Translations under genes and position numbers: made by a program
Source of the DNA: Corallium rubrum
Taxonomy: Eukaryota > Cnidaria > Anthozoa > Scleralcyonacea > Coralliidae
Assembly: GCA_964035015.1 (NCBI GenBank)
Contig: OZ036006.1
Span: 10,502,151-10,566,150, forward strand
Reading direction: 5' to 3'
Length of the DNA: 64,000 nucleotides
Shown here: positions 1 to 14,142 of the stretch, piece after piece
Numbering within the stretch: the stretch's first letter is position 1
Layout: every line of letters begins with the position of its first letter
The notes under the pieces: generated by a model
Databases searched by the model: none
Told to the model about the DNA's origin: nothing
Seen by the model: only the letters and a program-made list of their open reading frames with translations

Positions 1-6
1 GCGGGG
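1..6 (-). CDS. Dystrobrevin-like exon, only its first 6 bases in window
   Basis: A T-rich stretch ending in CACCAG (7-12, minus) is a good acceptor. The six remaining bases complete Val and begin Pro, as expected after HIV in this family. The exon continues to the left of the window. Confidence 0.6.
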
Positions 7-2023
7 CTGGTGAGAAAAAGAAACACACAATGTTACGAAATACGAATGATTGAGGAACGTCTGGAGTACAGTATGACACGAGATGGTTTGCAAACACTCC
101 ATGCAGAAATATTAAAAACCTTACACAATATGAGTCATGTCCAGTGTTTGATCAAGATTTGGTTCTTCGGGATAATCTGGCACTTTTGGTGGCAATGGAT
201 CTGTAACCTTTCCAGCAGAAAGTCGGGTACCTTTTTCACCTTCATTCTGGAAAGATATTCCAGAATATTACAAGATTTAAGTCAAATTTGGTAGGTAAGC
301 GCGGACGTAAATAAAATTGCATAGTTGACAAAAGATTGGTGGTAGTGTTGATGCTAGTGGTGATGGTAATGGTGGTGGAAATGGTAACGGTGGATGGTAA
401 TGGTGATAGGAATGGTGGTAGCAGTGGTAGTAGGAATGGTGATAGCAGTGGTAGTAGTAATGGTGGTGGCAGTGGTGGTAGTAATGGTGATGGCAGTGAT
501 GGTACTAATGATGGTGGCAGTGGTAGTGGTGGTAGTAGTGGTGTGGTAGTAATTATGGTGATAATGGTAGTAGTAATTATGGTGATAATGGTAGTAGTAG
601 TAGTGGTGGAAATGGTGGTGGTCGTGGTAATGGTGGTGGTGGTGATAGTGGTGGTTGTGATGGTTGTGGTAGTAATGGTAATGGTGGTGGTAATAGTGAT
701 AATGGTGGTGGTAGTTGTAGTGGTGGTGGTAGTAGTGGTGGTGGTGGTGGTAATAATGCTGGTGGAAGTGGTAGTAGCAATGGTGGTGGAAGTGGCAGTA
801 GTAATGGTGGTGGTAATAGTGATGGCAGTGGTAATGGTGGTAGTAATGGTAGTAGTGATGGTGGTGGCAGTGGTATGGTGATAGGGACGGCAGTGGTGTG
901 GTAGTGGTCTGGTAGTAGTAATGGTGATAGTGGTGGTAGTAGTAGTGTAATGCTAGTAGCAGTAGTAGCAGTAGTAGTGGTGGTTATGATAGCAGTTTGA
1001 GTTCAGAGTGAGATAATCGTAAAGTATTGTTCAATTCAAACTACATGAAATGCATAACCTACCCACGTTGAGTATTCTCGCGTGTCGTGATCTGGTGCGT
1101 GACTTCCTACAACTCGCCCTCGCCAAAAACATTCCTAAAGAAGAAAAATGTTGAATATGAGTAGTAGTCATAATTGGTCTTGTTTCCTTAGTTGTCACGA
1201 ATGGACAGATGGCTCTGATAACTATTTTAGGAAACCATACATGGATATGTACTATTATTATACAATACTGATACAATCTCGATTGTGATTGGCTAACAAC
1301 CTACAGATAATTCTTGATATCTTGCCACCTACAAAATATCAAAAATTATCTGTAGCTATGACGCGCTGGCCAGCGGTTTGAACAAAACAAACATGGCGGC
1401 CGTCGTTAGGAGTGAAGATCAGAAGCGGATTAATCCGGCTGATTTGGCACGTTTTGTTGACGCTAAAACCACCAAGAAAAAACAAGCGAGCTACACATAC
1501 AGCTGTTAGAGTTTAAAGCAGTGTTTGAAAGAGAAAATTGTATTTGAAAGCAAAAAAAAGTTAGCGAACCTCGAACTGAAGACGGTATGAATATTTACTA
1601 TTTTTACCTAACTTTGTAAAAAAACTTTCTAAACGCTTCTACATTTATAATTGTATAATAAAACAATTATTGAATTCGGTTATCGCATGATATCAAGAAT
1701 TATCAAGGCCTCTGTTTGTGTTATCCGCCTCAGCCTTCGGCTTCGGCAGATAACACAAACTTCGGCCTTGATAATTCTTGATATCATGCTCAACCTCATC
1801 CAATAATTGTATATTATTACCTGACATAAGGTGTAGCCGACACAGCGTAGACATTTATAGCGTAAACCTTTGAAGGAAGCTTTCTTACAAACTTTACATG
1901 TTACTACATGTTTAGCTAAATAATACAAAAGGACAGATTACAGTACATGCCAAAAGAATGCAAGTAAAGGGAGGGAGGGAGAGAGAGAAGGAAAGGGGGG
2001 GAGAGGGACGGAGGAAGGAAGGT

Positions 2024-2055
<32 letters not shown>

Positions 2056-5000
2056 AGGGAGGGAGGGAGGGAGGGAGGGAGGGAGGGAGGGAGGGAGGGA
2101 GGGAGGGAGGGAGGAAAGAAAAGAAAAGGAAAGGAAGGAAGGAAGGAAGGAAGGAAGGAAGGAAGGAAGGAAGGAAGGAAGGAAGGAAGGAAGGAAGGAA
2201 GGAAGGGAGCGAGGGAGGGAGGGAGGGAGGGAGGGAGGGAGGGAGGGAGGGAGGGAGGGAGGGAGGGAGGGAGGATGGACGGGAAGAAAGAAAAGGAAAG
2301 GAAAGAAAAGGAAGGAAAGGAAGGAAAGGAAGGAAGGAAAGGAAGGAAGGAAGGAAGGAAAGAAGGAAGGAAGGAAGGAAGGAAGGAAGGAAGGAAGGAA
2401 GGAAGGAAGGAAGGAAGGAAGGAAGGAAGGAAGGAAGGAAGGAAGGAAGGAAGGAAGGAAGGAAGGAAGGAAGGAAGGAAGGAAGGAAGGAAAGGAAGGA
2501 AAGGAAGGAAGGAAGGAAGGAAGGAAGGAAGGAAGGAAGGAAAGGAAGGAAGGAAGGGAAGGAAGGAAGGAAGGGAAGAAAGGAAGGAAGGAAGGAAGGA
2601 AGGAAGGAAGGAAGGAAGGAAGGAAGGAAGGAAGGAAGGAAGGAAGGAAGGAAGGAAGGAAGGAAGGAAGGAAGGAAGGAAGGAAGGAAGGAAGGAAGGA
2701 AAGGAAGGAAAGGAAGGAAGGAAAGGAAGGAAGGAAGGAAGGAAGGAAAGGAAGGAAGGAAGGAAGGAAGGAAGGAAGGAAGGAAGGAAGGAAGGAAGGA
2801 AGGAAGGAAGGAAGGAAGGAAGGAAGGAAGGAAGGAAGGAAGGAAGGAAGGAAGGAAGGAAGGAAGGAAGGAAGGAAGGAAGGAAGGAAAATTGTGGATG
2901 AAAGGTTAAGGAATGAAGGAAATAGGAAAATTTTGGATGAAAGGTTAACTCTTTCTTGTCCGAATTGGTCTTTAGTATTTTATTCTGGCTAACGCCAGAC
3001 GATTTTATTCACCTCTGGGGAAGCCCCCAGACAGGAATGAATTATAAACTATCTCTTTAACTCTTTCTTGTCCGAATCGGTCTTTAGTATTTTATTCTGG
3101 CTAACGCCAGACGATTTTATTCACCTCTGGAGAAGCCCCCGGACAGGAATGAGTTAAGGAATGAAGCGAAGTGCAAACAGAACACATACTTGTTGATGCA
3201 TATACAATTTTATGAAATGTTGTGAGCCATAACAGTGAAGGTGGAGGATCACTGGCTAAAATACAGTCAAGAAAATGTTCAAGAGTCGTGGAATCTTGTC
3301 GCAGTGGCTAAAGAGAGAAAGAAAATCATCAATATTAACCCAGTGATGCCTTAGGATGTTTGAGGAGCATCATCAGCATAGTAGGAGCACTCACTGAAAA
3401 TTTCAAGAGAATCTGGCAATATATTAACGCAAACATATGCAATATTATAAAAATAGCGTGCTTGAAACAACAATCGAAATATAGTAAGGTTAGATATTCC
3501 GCCGAAATAGAGAACGTTGGAGTCTAACATGTCGAGCGAAGGCCCTTCGTGAGAGAGAAACGTGAACGAAGTGACGAAGGGAGTATATTTAGCCTTACTA
3601 CATTTCGAATGCAATATTATATCAAGCTATTAATTCTTGAAGTTTGCCATGCTAAAATCCATTGTTCTTATGTATACTGTAGTTGTCCATTTGCATACCT
3701 CATAAGGCATTGTTACCGAAAGCCCAAATTTTCTCTAAAAACGAACTAGCCATGGCAAAATTTGAAATTAATATTTGCGTGAAAACTATAAATCAGATTC
3801 TCTTGAAATTTTGTGTGAATGCTCCTGCCATGCTCCTCTGTTCATTACAACAACAAAGTTTTTCCAACTTCATAAACACCTTAACTCAAGTAAACTACTG
3901 TAAAATAGTACTACGCACAGTATCATCAATGAACACAAACAAGCTTACCCCAACAGGCCGGAAGAAACTATTGACAACATCTTCATTAAAACCAAAAGTT
4001 GGAGATTCACCAACAGCTTCTGGAAGCTAGAAGTAATCAAGAAAGATTAAGATTAGGGTTAAGATTAAAATTAAGATTAACATTAAGATTAGATTAGATT
4101 AGATTAGATTAGATTAGATTAGATTAGATTAGATTAGATTAGATTAGATTAGATTAGATTAGATTAGATTAGATTAGATTAGATTAGATTAGATTACATT
4201 ACATTAGATTAAGATTAAAATTTAAGATTAAATTTAAAATTAACATTATGATTAAATTTAACACTGAAATTAAGATTAAAATTAACATTAAGGTTAACAT
4301 TATGATTAAGATTAAGATTAACTTTAACATCTTGATTAAATTTAACATTAGGATTAATAGTAACATTTGGATTAACCATAACGATTAGGATTACGATTAA
4401 AATTAAGATAAAAAGGAATGATTAATGTTTGTACTGTATTCAGTGTACTGTACCTTCAGAACTTCTCTTAAGTAACCTTCAAATTTAGCAAAATTTAATT
4501 TGCCATTTTGTTCAGAAGTCTGTGAAAATGCATCTAGGAAATGAAAAAAATTGACTTACTCTATAATACAGTACATGTATTGTAAACCTGTTGGCTAGGA
4601 TGTCTGAAGGTTCTCCCTTTGATGAGTAAAATCATCTGGTTTAGAGTAAAACAACAGTCATTTATAACTCACTTTTCACGGGTGGCGTGTGCTGTTAGGG
4701 CGCTGCCTCTCACCAATAGTTAAGCCCGGTCGGACAGGGTTAGTACTTGGATGGGTGACCGTTTGGGAATAACCCCGTACTCCGCCAGCTTGGGACTTAT
4801 GTGAGTAGAGTTTAGTTGGTCTCTCCTGTGCTCCGAGGGTTTTTCGCCGGGTTCTCCGGTTTTCCTCCCTCCGTGAAATCAACAAATCAACACCTAGGTC
4901 TTAGTTGTCTACACATAGGAGTTTGGTGTCAATTGGGACGAAAGTTCTGTTCCTCTCTCCTGCCACACGTTAAGTGGCAAATTTAATAAATTCAAATTCA

Positions 5001-8000
5001 AAAAAAAATTCAAATTCAAAATGTTCAGAAGTTCATTCCAAAGTTCGCAAATTTGTTGGTTCACAAGTTCAAAGTTTGTTTTGAACGACACATATGATTG
5101 GCTGCTATGAACCAAGCAGCCAATCAAATGCATAGTTTAAAATTAACTTTGAACTTTCCAACAAACTTGCAAACTTTGAAACGAACGTTTGAACATTTTG
5201 GTGAAAACTGAGTTGCAAATGACTGCAAAGAGGGCGTGTTTTTGGCTGGCTCAGACAGGAATGGGTAAATCACTAGTTAACCCATTGCTGCCTGGGATGT
5301 CCGAGGATTCTCCCTTTTTCTTGTATTAAACCTTAATCAAACGAGAACGCAAGTCGTCGCAAGCTGGCAGTCACGCTATCTCAGCCAGCCGCTCTGAATA
5401 GTTTCCCGAAAGTATCGTGTACCGTGACAAAGTTAAAACTTGTTTAAAGAGCCTATGAAGCGAAAATTATTATTATTGTCTTAAATGAAAGAACTCTCAA
5501 AACGACAAAGTAACATCTTTTGCAGATCTTCGTTTCCGTGCCTCGTTGTTGAGATATTTCAATTTTTTTGATACGAAAATTAAATACTTTGACATCGCAC
5601 GTGTATAATGAGTTATCAGAGAAGGTTCGGTATCTTTGCTATCATCAAACGAAATCAATTAAAAATATGTATGTCTAAAGCTGTATGCGAAATAGACGCC
5701 CAGGATCGGCTTCGAAGTGATTTCGTTTCATAATAGCAAAGATATAGAATTTTCTCCGATAACTCATTATACACGTGTGACGTCAAAGTGTTTAATTTGC
5801 ATATCAAAGAAACTGAAATATCTCAACAACGAAGCACGGAAACGAAGATCTGCAAAATATGTTACGTTGTAGTTTTAAGAGTTCTTTCGTTTAAGACAAT
5901 AATAATTTTCGCTTCATGGGCACTTTAAAACACTCATGAAACCTTTATTTTGTCAATTTGGGCCAAATTGCGATGACTTGCGCTCTCGTTTGATTAGGGT
6001 TTTAGACAAAGGAAACCAATAAAGGAGCTGTTTTTGGCTGGGTGATGGGTCCCCCTTTGATAAGATTAGTCATCTAGTATCACTGTAGATGGAGTTAAGC
6101 TATATGACCTACATGTACCAAAGACTTATTAACCGAGTGCGAGGTCTGTACGGGAAAGTATTTGCCTGAGGTTTTCGTACAGACCGAGCGACGAAGGAGC
6201 GAGGTTTGTGCGATAAAACCGAGGGCAAATACTTTCCAGTACAGACCGAGCAAACGAGGTTAATAAGGAATTTATTATATGGCTATTGGTTCATTTTATT
6301 TTTAAGCTTCGAGCGTTGTTTTCGTCTTCGGAGTATGCTGTTTACCTTTACATGTTGACTTTTTCGTGTCGCTTCTTGGCCTTCTTATTTACACCAGTTC
6401 GGCTTTTATTTGTCGTGTTTTTAGATAAACAGCTTTAAAGAAAACCAGCAGTGATGTTCCAACACATTTTATTGTTCAGAATATTTGAATAAAGATACCT
6501 ATTTCTCTTTTATTTGTATTCAAATCAACTCAGAAATGTTCCCGCCAAAACTTACAGGGCCGAGAAAAAAGCGTATTGACCCCGAGGTCAATATCGTAAA
6601 ATCCCGACCTCTCAGGAACCAATCAGCGCGCGTGGTTTTGCGCACGGACCGGAAATCAAACCCAGCCATATAATAAAGTACATTATATCACTCAAATTGA
6701 ATTACATGTACTTACATCTCAATTTATCAACCAGTCTGCCAGAGCAAAGCATGGAAAGAGCTGCCTTAACAGATAAAACTCTTATTCTGTCATTGGCATC
6801 ACTAAAAAAATAAAAATAATATAGAAATGGGTTAAATTACAGTAACTTTATTTATACAGGATAACATTTGGCTATCAGTTACATGTACATGTATATCTAT
6901 AAACTGTTTTAGAGGCCCCATATGTACTGTAAGAACCAATACCATCCCTTGTTGGCCGAGTCTTACTGCTTTAACATACAGTACTGTGTGTGTACTCCAC
7001 GTAATTTGTAGTCAAGTTGATCTTCACAGATTCAAATCGAGCAGAGTGATTTGTCTTACCAATCTGCCTGCATGCATACTGTAACATTGGTAAGGGTGTT
7101 AGTCTATGTACAATAGGCTTCTTCAATCCTGAATCCCATTCGATATTTGCTACCCTTCTTGTATCCCGACAAGTTTGGTTAGCTGATCCAATCCTGACCA
7201 ATGTCTACCTTCGTCATTTAGAAATCCTGAATCTCGTTGTTCCATCTCTTTATTCTCTCGAATTACAACAGCAAAAATTTCTGTCCTTTTTTGAAATCCA
7301 GAATCTTGTCCATATTTTCTCTTCTATCCCATTTCTCATTATCAAAATAATTGTTATCCTGTGTCTTGATAAACCTATTGTGGACCCTCATTAGTGTTCC
7401 CTTCTAGGGTTGAGAGAAGGGGCTTGTTTGGGAAAAAAGAAACTGTTCTCAAGGCCGAATTGACGAAAGCAGTGTATCACACCACACTTTCTCAAGAACA
7501 ATTTCCCTCCACCAAACTATCCACCCTCCCCCAAAACAGAAGGCCTGTTTGTTGCATGCAGGCTACAGGAACTTTAATGTGACTTGTTGCCATGGTCTTA
7601 TAGCCAGCCAGCCATTTAACAGCCTCTGTAAATTCTGGACAGAAAAACTGCTTTTGGGTCACTGTGTGGAAGATTTATGGCTTTTGAACTCAGTTTGGTC
7701 AGAACAATATACTTTCATACACTCGGGGACGTTGCCAGGATTTTGAAAGGGGGGAGCCGAAATCAAAATAAATTTTTAGGGGGTCCAGGGGCATGCACCC
7801 GGGAAATTTTGAAATCGAGAGTCACTGAAATGCCATTTCCTGGCTTTTGGAGGAAGATTTTACAGACCCTAAAGGTTAAAAAAACGTCATATAAAATACT
7901 CAAAACATGCAAACGTCACATACTGTAGATACTCAAAATGCATACACTCAGTAGATTGAATACACTGTTTACAGTTTATTTTAGTGCTGTGCAAACTCCG

Positions 8001-11000
8001 GTTTTTCACCTCCGGCTCCGGCAGAAAAAACTCCGGCTCCGGCAAAAAATTTCCAGCTCCGGCATCCGAGGAAAATTCGAAATTTAATGGAAATTTTATG
8101 GCAATTTCACATTTCAAAGTGGAAGCACAAGCACTATCTTTGTTTTTGATTTTAACACTTCGCAACCTCGTACCCAGTAGTGTTTTCGCTAACGGCTTGC
8201 TGCTTAGTCCAACAACTACAAAACGCAAGTAATAAGTAGCGAATAACGCCACAAATATGAATATATATATGTTTACCTGTTTGCATGTCTGGATATAATG
8301 TGGGTGTCGTATTACATTGGGAGACCTGTGTTTCAAAACATGTTTAAATATTTTCTGTTTGCCCAATTTAAATAAATTTTATATCGACATGATCGCTTGA
8401 ATCTGCCGAATCCAGCACTATAGGTTTTGTCCCCCGAAAGTATTAAGATCAGTTGTTATTCGAATATTTACTCTATGCCTTCAACAGCGAACTTTGAAAT
8501 GATGCCGTGAACAACGAACTTCCGAAGTTACGAAGTTCGGAAGTTCGTTTCGAAGTTCGCAACTAACTTGCGAAGTTCGTCGCCAACTTCGGAAATAACG
8601 AACGAACTTCGGAACACAATCGGCAAAAGTTATGTGAAATCCTCTGTAAGTGCTGCCGGAGTTTTGCCGGAGCTGAACAAAACTCCGGCTCCGGCTCCGG
8701 CAAAATAGGCCGGAGCTCCGGCTCCGGTCCTCCGGCGCACAGCACTAGTTTATTTCCTGACACAATTCATATTGCATCAGTTTTGTAGTTACATCAGTCT
8801 GTTGTTTTATATCAAAAGGGGGGAGCTGTGGCTCCCCCAGCTCCCCCCTGGCTATGTCCCTGCATACACTTCTTTGGAGAAGCTTGTGGGATGCACAGTA
8901 AAGTTCATGCACTACATCACTTAAGACTATCTTCAGAAGAGGGCCCTAATTCTCAGTCGTTTAGTGCTTTCCGAATATGATCCTTGCCTCACAGTTTGAC
9001 TGTACTGTACATATGCTTAGACATTATCTCTCAGGAACATGCCTTGAAACCTCGCTGAGAGAGGTAAATCTCCTTTGCCACAAACATACACTGTGCCAAA
9101 TTTACACCTTGGACACCCAAGTTACAATACAAATCCCAGCTAAAACTTAATTTCTAACCAATTTCTTCATTTCTACGATATACATGTAGTGTACTACAGT
9201 AGTGTACCCTTTGTTACCTGGGTTAGAGTAAAATGCTTTACCTGTCATAAGCATAGAGTAGCCAGTGCTTGACTAAAGCAATACACCTTTCAACATCAAT
9301 ATCAGTTGTAGATGGTATTCTTTTGTTTAAAGCATAAAATATACTGGAAAGAACTGCCTCAAGTCTCGACTCATGGATCTCCATATTGTGGTCCAATACG
9401 TGTAAGCCATTCTCTCGGAATGCTTCGATCATATTGTAAATATCAACTAGGTTCACTGTAACACAGAGAAAGTCAAGTAAGCTACAAAGTTCAGTTGTTT
9501 GGACAATTTATTAGAAGTAGAGGTGAGCCGATCATTGGCAAAACATCGGCAGAGCCGATTAACGGCTAGTTTTTCTCACAATCGGCCATCGGCCGATTGT
9601 CTTTCACCATCGGATCTGCTGTCTCGTGACTCTCGTCCTCGTTTATCATAGCCTGTGAACAGTCGCAACCCTCCCGTCAAAATCGGGGAGCAAGCGTCTG
9701 TGGTACGGCGTCAATAATCGCGTTCTCGGTCACGTTACAAAATCGGTTTGCGCTCAAAATACGAGAATTAGCTTGATGACTTCCTCTCATTGCAAAACTT
9801 GAGATGAATAAAACGACAAAACGGGAGCACTGTCGAGCATCAGGTTAGCAAACATCGGTTTTGCCGATTAATCGGCCGATGGTGGGGAAATATCGGCTCT
9901 TAACAATCGGTATCGGCAATCGGCTTTTTTTTAACATCGGCTCACCTCTAATTAGAACAAGCAGGAATGAGTTCATGAATGGTTACACATTGTTGACTAG
10001 GATGTCTGAGGGTTCTCTTTTTGACAAGTTAAATATCCTCTGGCATTAGACAAAGTAAAACAACAATAAAAGGGACATTTTTGGCTAGCTCAGGTAAGAA
10101 TGAGTTAGCCATCTGTCAACCCATTGCTGCCTACATGTACTGTAGGATGTGTGAAGCTTCTGACTTTGATGAGTAAAATTGTCAGCCATACAGAGTAAAA
10201 CAAAGGGGCCATTTTTGGCTTGCTCAAGCAAGAATGGGTCAAGCTCATTGCTGTCTAGGGTGTTGAGGGTTCTCCCAGACAGAGTTAGTACTGTACTGTA
10301 TATGTAAAACAATGAAGAAGCCATTTTTGACTGGCTCAAGCAGAAATTATGGGTTAATCATCTATAACAACCCTGCACAGCATGATGCTGGAATGATTTA
10401 ATCTTGTTTTGTTAAACAGATCACACTAAACATCAACTCTGTCTTGTCATGTCTCTTCTATGAACTGTGAGAGCGCGAGAAAGTGTGCAATCTATAACCA
10501 TGATTAAACAGCGATTTAAAAGCGATCCCCAACAAATTTAGTAAAAACTTTATAAAAACACCCCCTTCCTTTGAATGGACAAACCACCATGGACATGTTG
10601 TATTTAATTCATGACATATTTAATCAATACAATAAATCGATATTAATCGAATGTTGACAACGATTAATGGATTACAAATATGAACCGATGGGGGCAGCTC
10701 TATGCCCAGTATTAAAAATTTTACATGTCTCATTGAAAATACTTACAGTTTGTTTTAACCATGATGAATGACAACTTGGCTCCAGTTCTGTAGGATGCAT
10801 ATTTAATTGAATCAAAGTTTTGATCATCTACAAAATGCATACAGCAACATATAATTATTTATACAATATACATGTATATACTGTACTTTTAATACTGACA
10901 ATTTTTTTTTCTTTTTTCACCCCAGCTTTATTGGGTCCAATAACATAATAAATTATCTAAATACATGTCCAAAAATTAGTACTTATCAAAAAGCAAGTTA

Positions 11001-14000
11001 ACCCTTTATAGCCCAGGAGGTTTCCAGTTGACAAGTAAAATCGTCTGGCGTTAGCCAGAGTAAAATACTAAAGGTGGCCAATGGGCTATAAAGGGTTAAC
11101 TAACAAAATAACAATAAATTATTACTACTGATGCTACCCTGGCTTAAACGTTTTCAATGTAACCAGAGGCGTAGGAACGGATTCAAAGTTGGGGGGCTGA
11201 AGTCAACATGCAGATAATCAGTGACTGCGTTTTTAGCAGGGTTCGGGGGTGCTCTCCCTGAAAATTTTGAAATCTAGAACCTCGGAACACAATTTGCAGC
11301 AATTTGAGGAAACTTTTTCATTTAATTCTACAGCAAGCATAGTTCAAATTTTAACATAAAAACGAAGAAATTATTAGCCCGCATGTTGCATGGCAGGATG
11401 GCTAACACTTCAGGCTATTCACGCAAACACACTACACCCATTTGTGAAATCTCGTGTTGTCATGCAGATGAACCCCATAGGTAGATTACTGTAAGTAGCT
11501 GCTCTCCTAGCCTCTGTATAGTCGTACTAATACAATCATTAAATTTAGCAATGCTTGTCCTGACTTTTTTTGTCCCCATTTAAAATTTTGGGAGGGCTCA
11601 AGTCCCCCCCCCCCCGCTTCCTACACCTCTGAATGTAGCTGAGAAAGTTACGGCTCACAACCCAACATTCCACACAGTCTGATCTAGTATCTTCACCATG
11701 ATCATTGTAAAATGTAAATCATGCAGGTATGCATTTTTGGTGTGACAATTCAAAACAATGTATTAAAGTGTATATGAAATGAAAATGATATTGTAAAGTA
11801 ACGTCTTCTACAGTTTTTCCATATCTTATTTCGTTCTTGAGATCTTACTATTTATTTGATATGTAAATGATCACACTGCATACATCACATTGTATAATGA
11901 GTTACTGAGAAATCATGCATATCATTGATATTAATCTGTTAAATCGCTTGAACCTGTGTTTGTTTAAAGTCATGAGACAAATACACCTACATGCCCAGTT
12001 TCATGTGACTTTGTTCGATAACTTCAACAATATTCCTAATTTTCCAACAACTCATTATACAATGTGACGACACGTATGCAGTGTGATCATTTACATATCA
12101 AACAAATAGTGATATCTCAAGAACGAAGTAAGATATGGAAAAACTGTAGAAGATGTTACTTTACAATATCAAGCGTTCTTTCAAATTAGACAAAAAGCAA
12201 CAAATACTATATAGCCATCTCAATGTCCAATACAATAATTCAAATACGATATACTAAACTAAGATCACAAACTGAACAGAACAACATGCTTCACAGGTGG
12301 TAGTGCAGACTTGTAATATGAGGTAAAAGTGGATCTAACATGAAGTACAGTAGTGACCATGCATTAAATTCATTCTCAGAGTCCCATGGGCTTGTGTGGT
12401 GAAATGGCAAAATCTAATATCACACTCCACTGCATATCTAGACAGCTGAAGGAGTGTGGTTGGTTGCATTCCTATGGCTATCTTCCTGGGAAGGCCTGTA
12501 CTGTATCAGTTATAAGTTACGTAAGGACAAAAAAACACACCTGGGTTTCAAGTTTCCTGACCCTACCTAGTTTTTTGCTAGCAAAATGCTGACCCTAATC
12601 TTTTTCTTGAATTTTAAAGGAGCATGGACCTGAGCTGCAGCATGGTTTGCATCTTGGGATAGCAAGCGTGGCATCAGAACCTAATAACGTGCTCAAAATT
12701 AGCTTTAACTCATTCCTGTCCGGGGGCTTCCCCAGAGGTGAATAAAATCGTCTGGCGTTAGCCGGAATAAAATACTAAAGACCAATTCGGACAAGAAAGA
12801 GTTAAAGAGATAGTTTATAACTCATTCCTGTACGGGGGCTTCCCCAGAGGTGAATAAAATCGTCTGGCGTTAGCCGGAATAAAATACTAAAGACCAATTC
12901 GGACAAGAAAGAGTTAATAGATGTGCTAGCGTAATTGACATCTGGTGTTGGAAAGAATATTACTGTTATTCCTAGGTACTAAATTTTAAAAAAAAATTTT
13001 AAAAAAAATCCGACCAACCCTACCTAAGTTTTTGTGAAGAGAAATAGGAAACCCAGGTATTTTTTTTTTAAAAGGGTAAAAAATAAAAACCCTGACTTCA
13101 CTGTCAACAATCATCTCACTATATCAGAGTGTTGAAATACTGAGTCATGAACACTGTCAGTAACATTTCATTTTCAATCATTTGTCTCCCAGAAAGCTCC
13201 CTTAATAAGTAAAATCATCAAGCATTAGACAAAGAAGCTGGTTTTGATCAGTCTGTGAGTCAAAAGGTTAAAGAAGATAGATAGCCAGTTGACACTTTGT
13301 CTCCAAGAGACCTCCCTTGAGACAAAAGCAGCCTGGTCTTAAATAGAGTAAAATAACAAAGGCTTCTGTTTTGACTGGTCCAAGCTAAATTTATACTGTA
13401 CTGTACGTATAAATATAAGAAAGACCTACTCATTTCATTTATCAGGTCTTGAAGCATTTGTTCTGCTTGCTCTCTGGGAATGGATTCATTTTCAATGCTG
13501 CAGAAAAAAAAATGTAACAGAATGTTAGAAATTGTAGTTAGTCTTCCCAATGATACATCCACACTAGATGTGCAGTATATAGATCTCTATGTCAGTGTGC
13601 ATATAACAAGGGAAGGTGGGTTTGTAGGTGGGTTTGTAGATGGGTGTAGGTGGGTGTGTAGGTGGGAGTGTAGGTAGATATGTAAGTGGGTGTGTAGGTG
13701 GGTGTAGGTAGATATGTAAGTGGATGTGTAAGTGGGTGTGGAAGTGGGTGTGGAAGTGGGTGTGGAAGTGGGTGTGGAAGTGGGTGTGGAAGTGGGTAAG
13801 TGGGTGTGTAGGTAGATATGCAAGTGGGTGTGTAGGTGGGAGTGCAAGTGGGTGTGTAGGTGGGTGGGTGGGTGGGTGGGTAGGGTAGGTGGGTGTGTAA
13901 GTGGGTGTGTAAATGGGTGTGTAAGTGGGTGTAGGTAGATATGTAAGTGGGTGAGTGTGTTGGTGTGGTGGTGTTCAGTAGGTAGATCTGTACAGTAGAT

Positions 14001-14099
14001 GGATATGTATATATTCAGCTCAGTGTGTACAGTAGCTTGTTGTATACATGGGTGATCGGTACATAAGTGGGTGTGTAGGTGGGCATGTACTGTACATGT

Positions 14100-14142
<43 letters not shown>

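Noticed and set aside
336..881. Val/Met-rich and antisense Pro/Leu-rich ORFs
   Set aside because: Low-complexity triplet repeat in an intron; no start context or domain.
1958..2992. 344-codon Lys/Glu/Gly/Arg-rich ORF
   Set aside because: Translation of the GGAA microsatellite within an intron of the dystrobrevin-like gene.
4075..4200. Interstitial telomeric repeat
   Set aside because: The unit is GATTA and not TTAGGG or TTAGG; flanks are degenerate versions of the same pentamer.
4718..4786. 5S rRNA gene
   Set aside because: Only the 3' half is recognisable and it continues into a SINE core and simple tail.
7887..8366. 159-codon minus ORF
   Set aside because: It lies across the two nested hAT MITEs and has no conserved motif.
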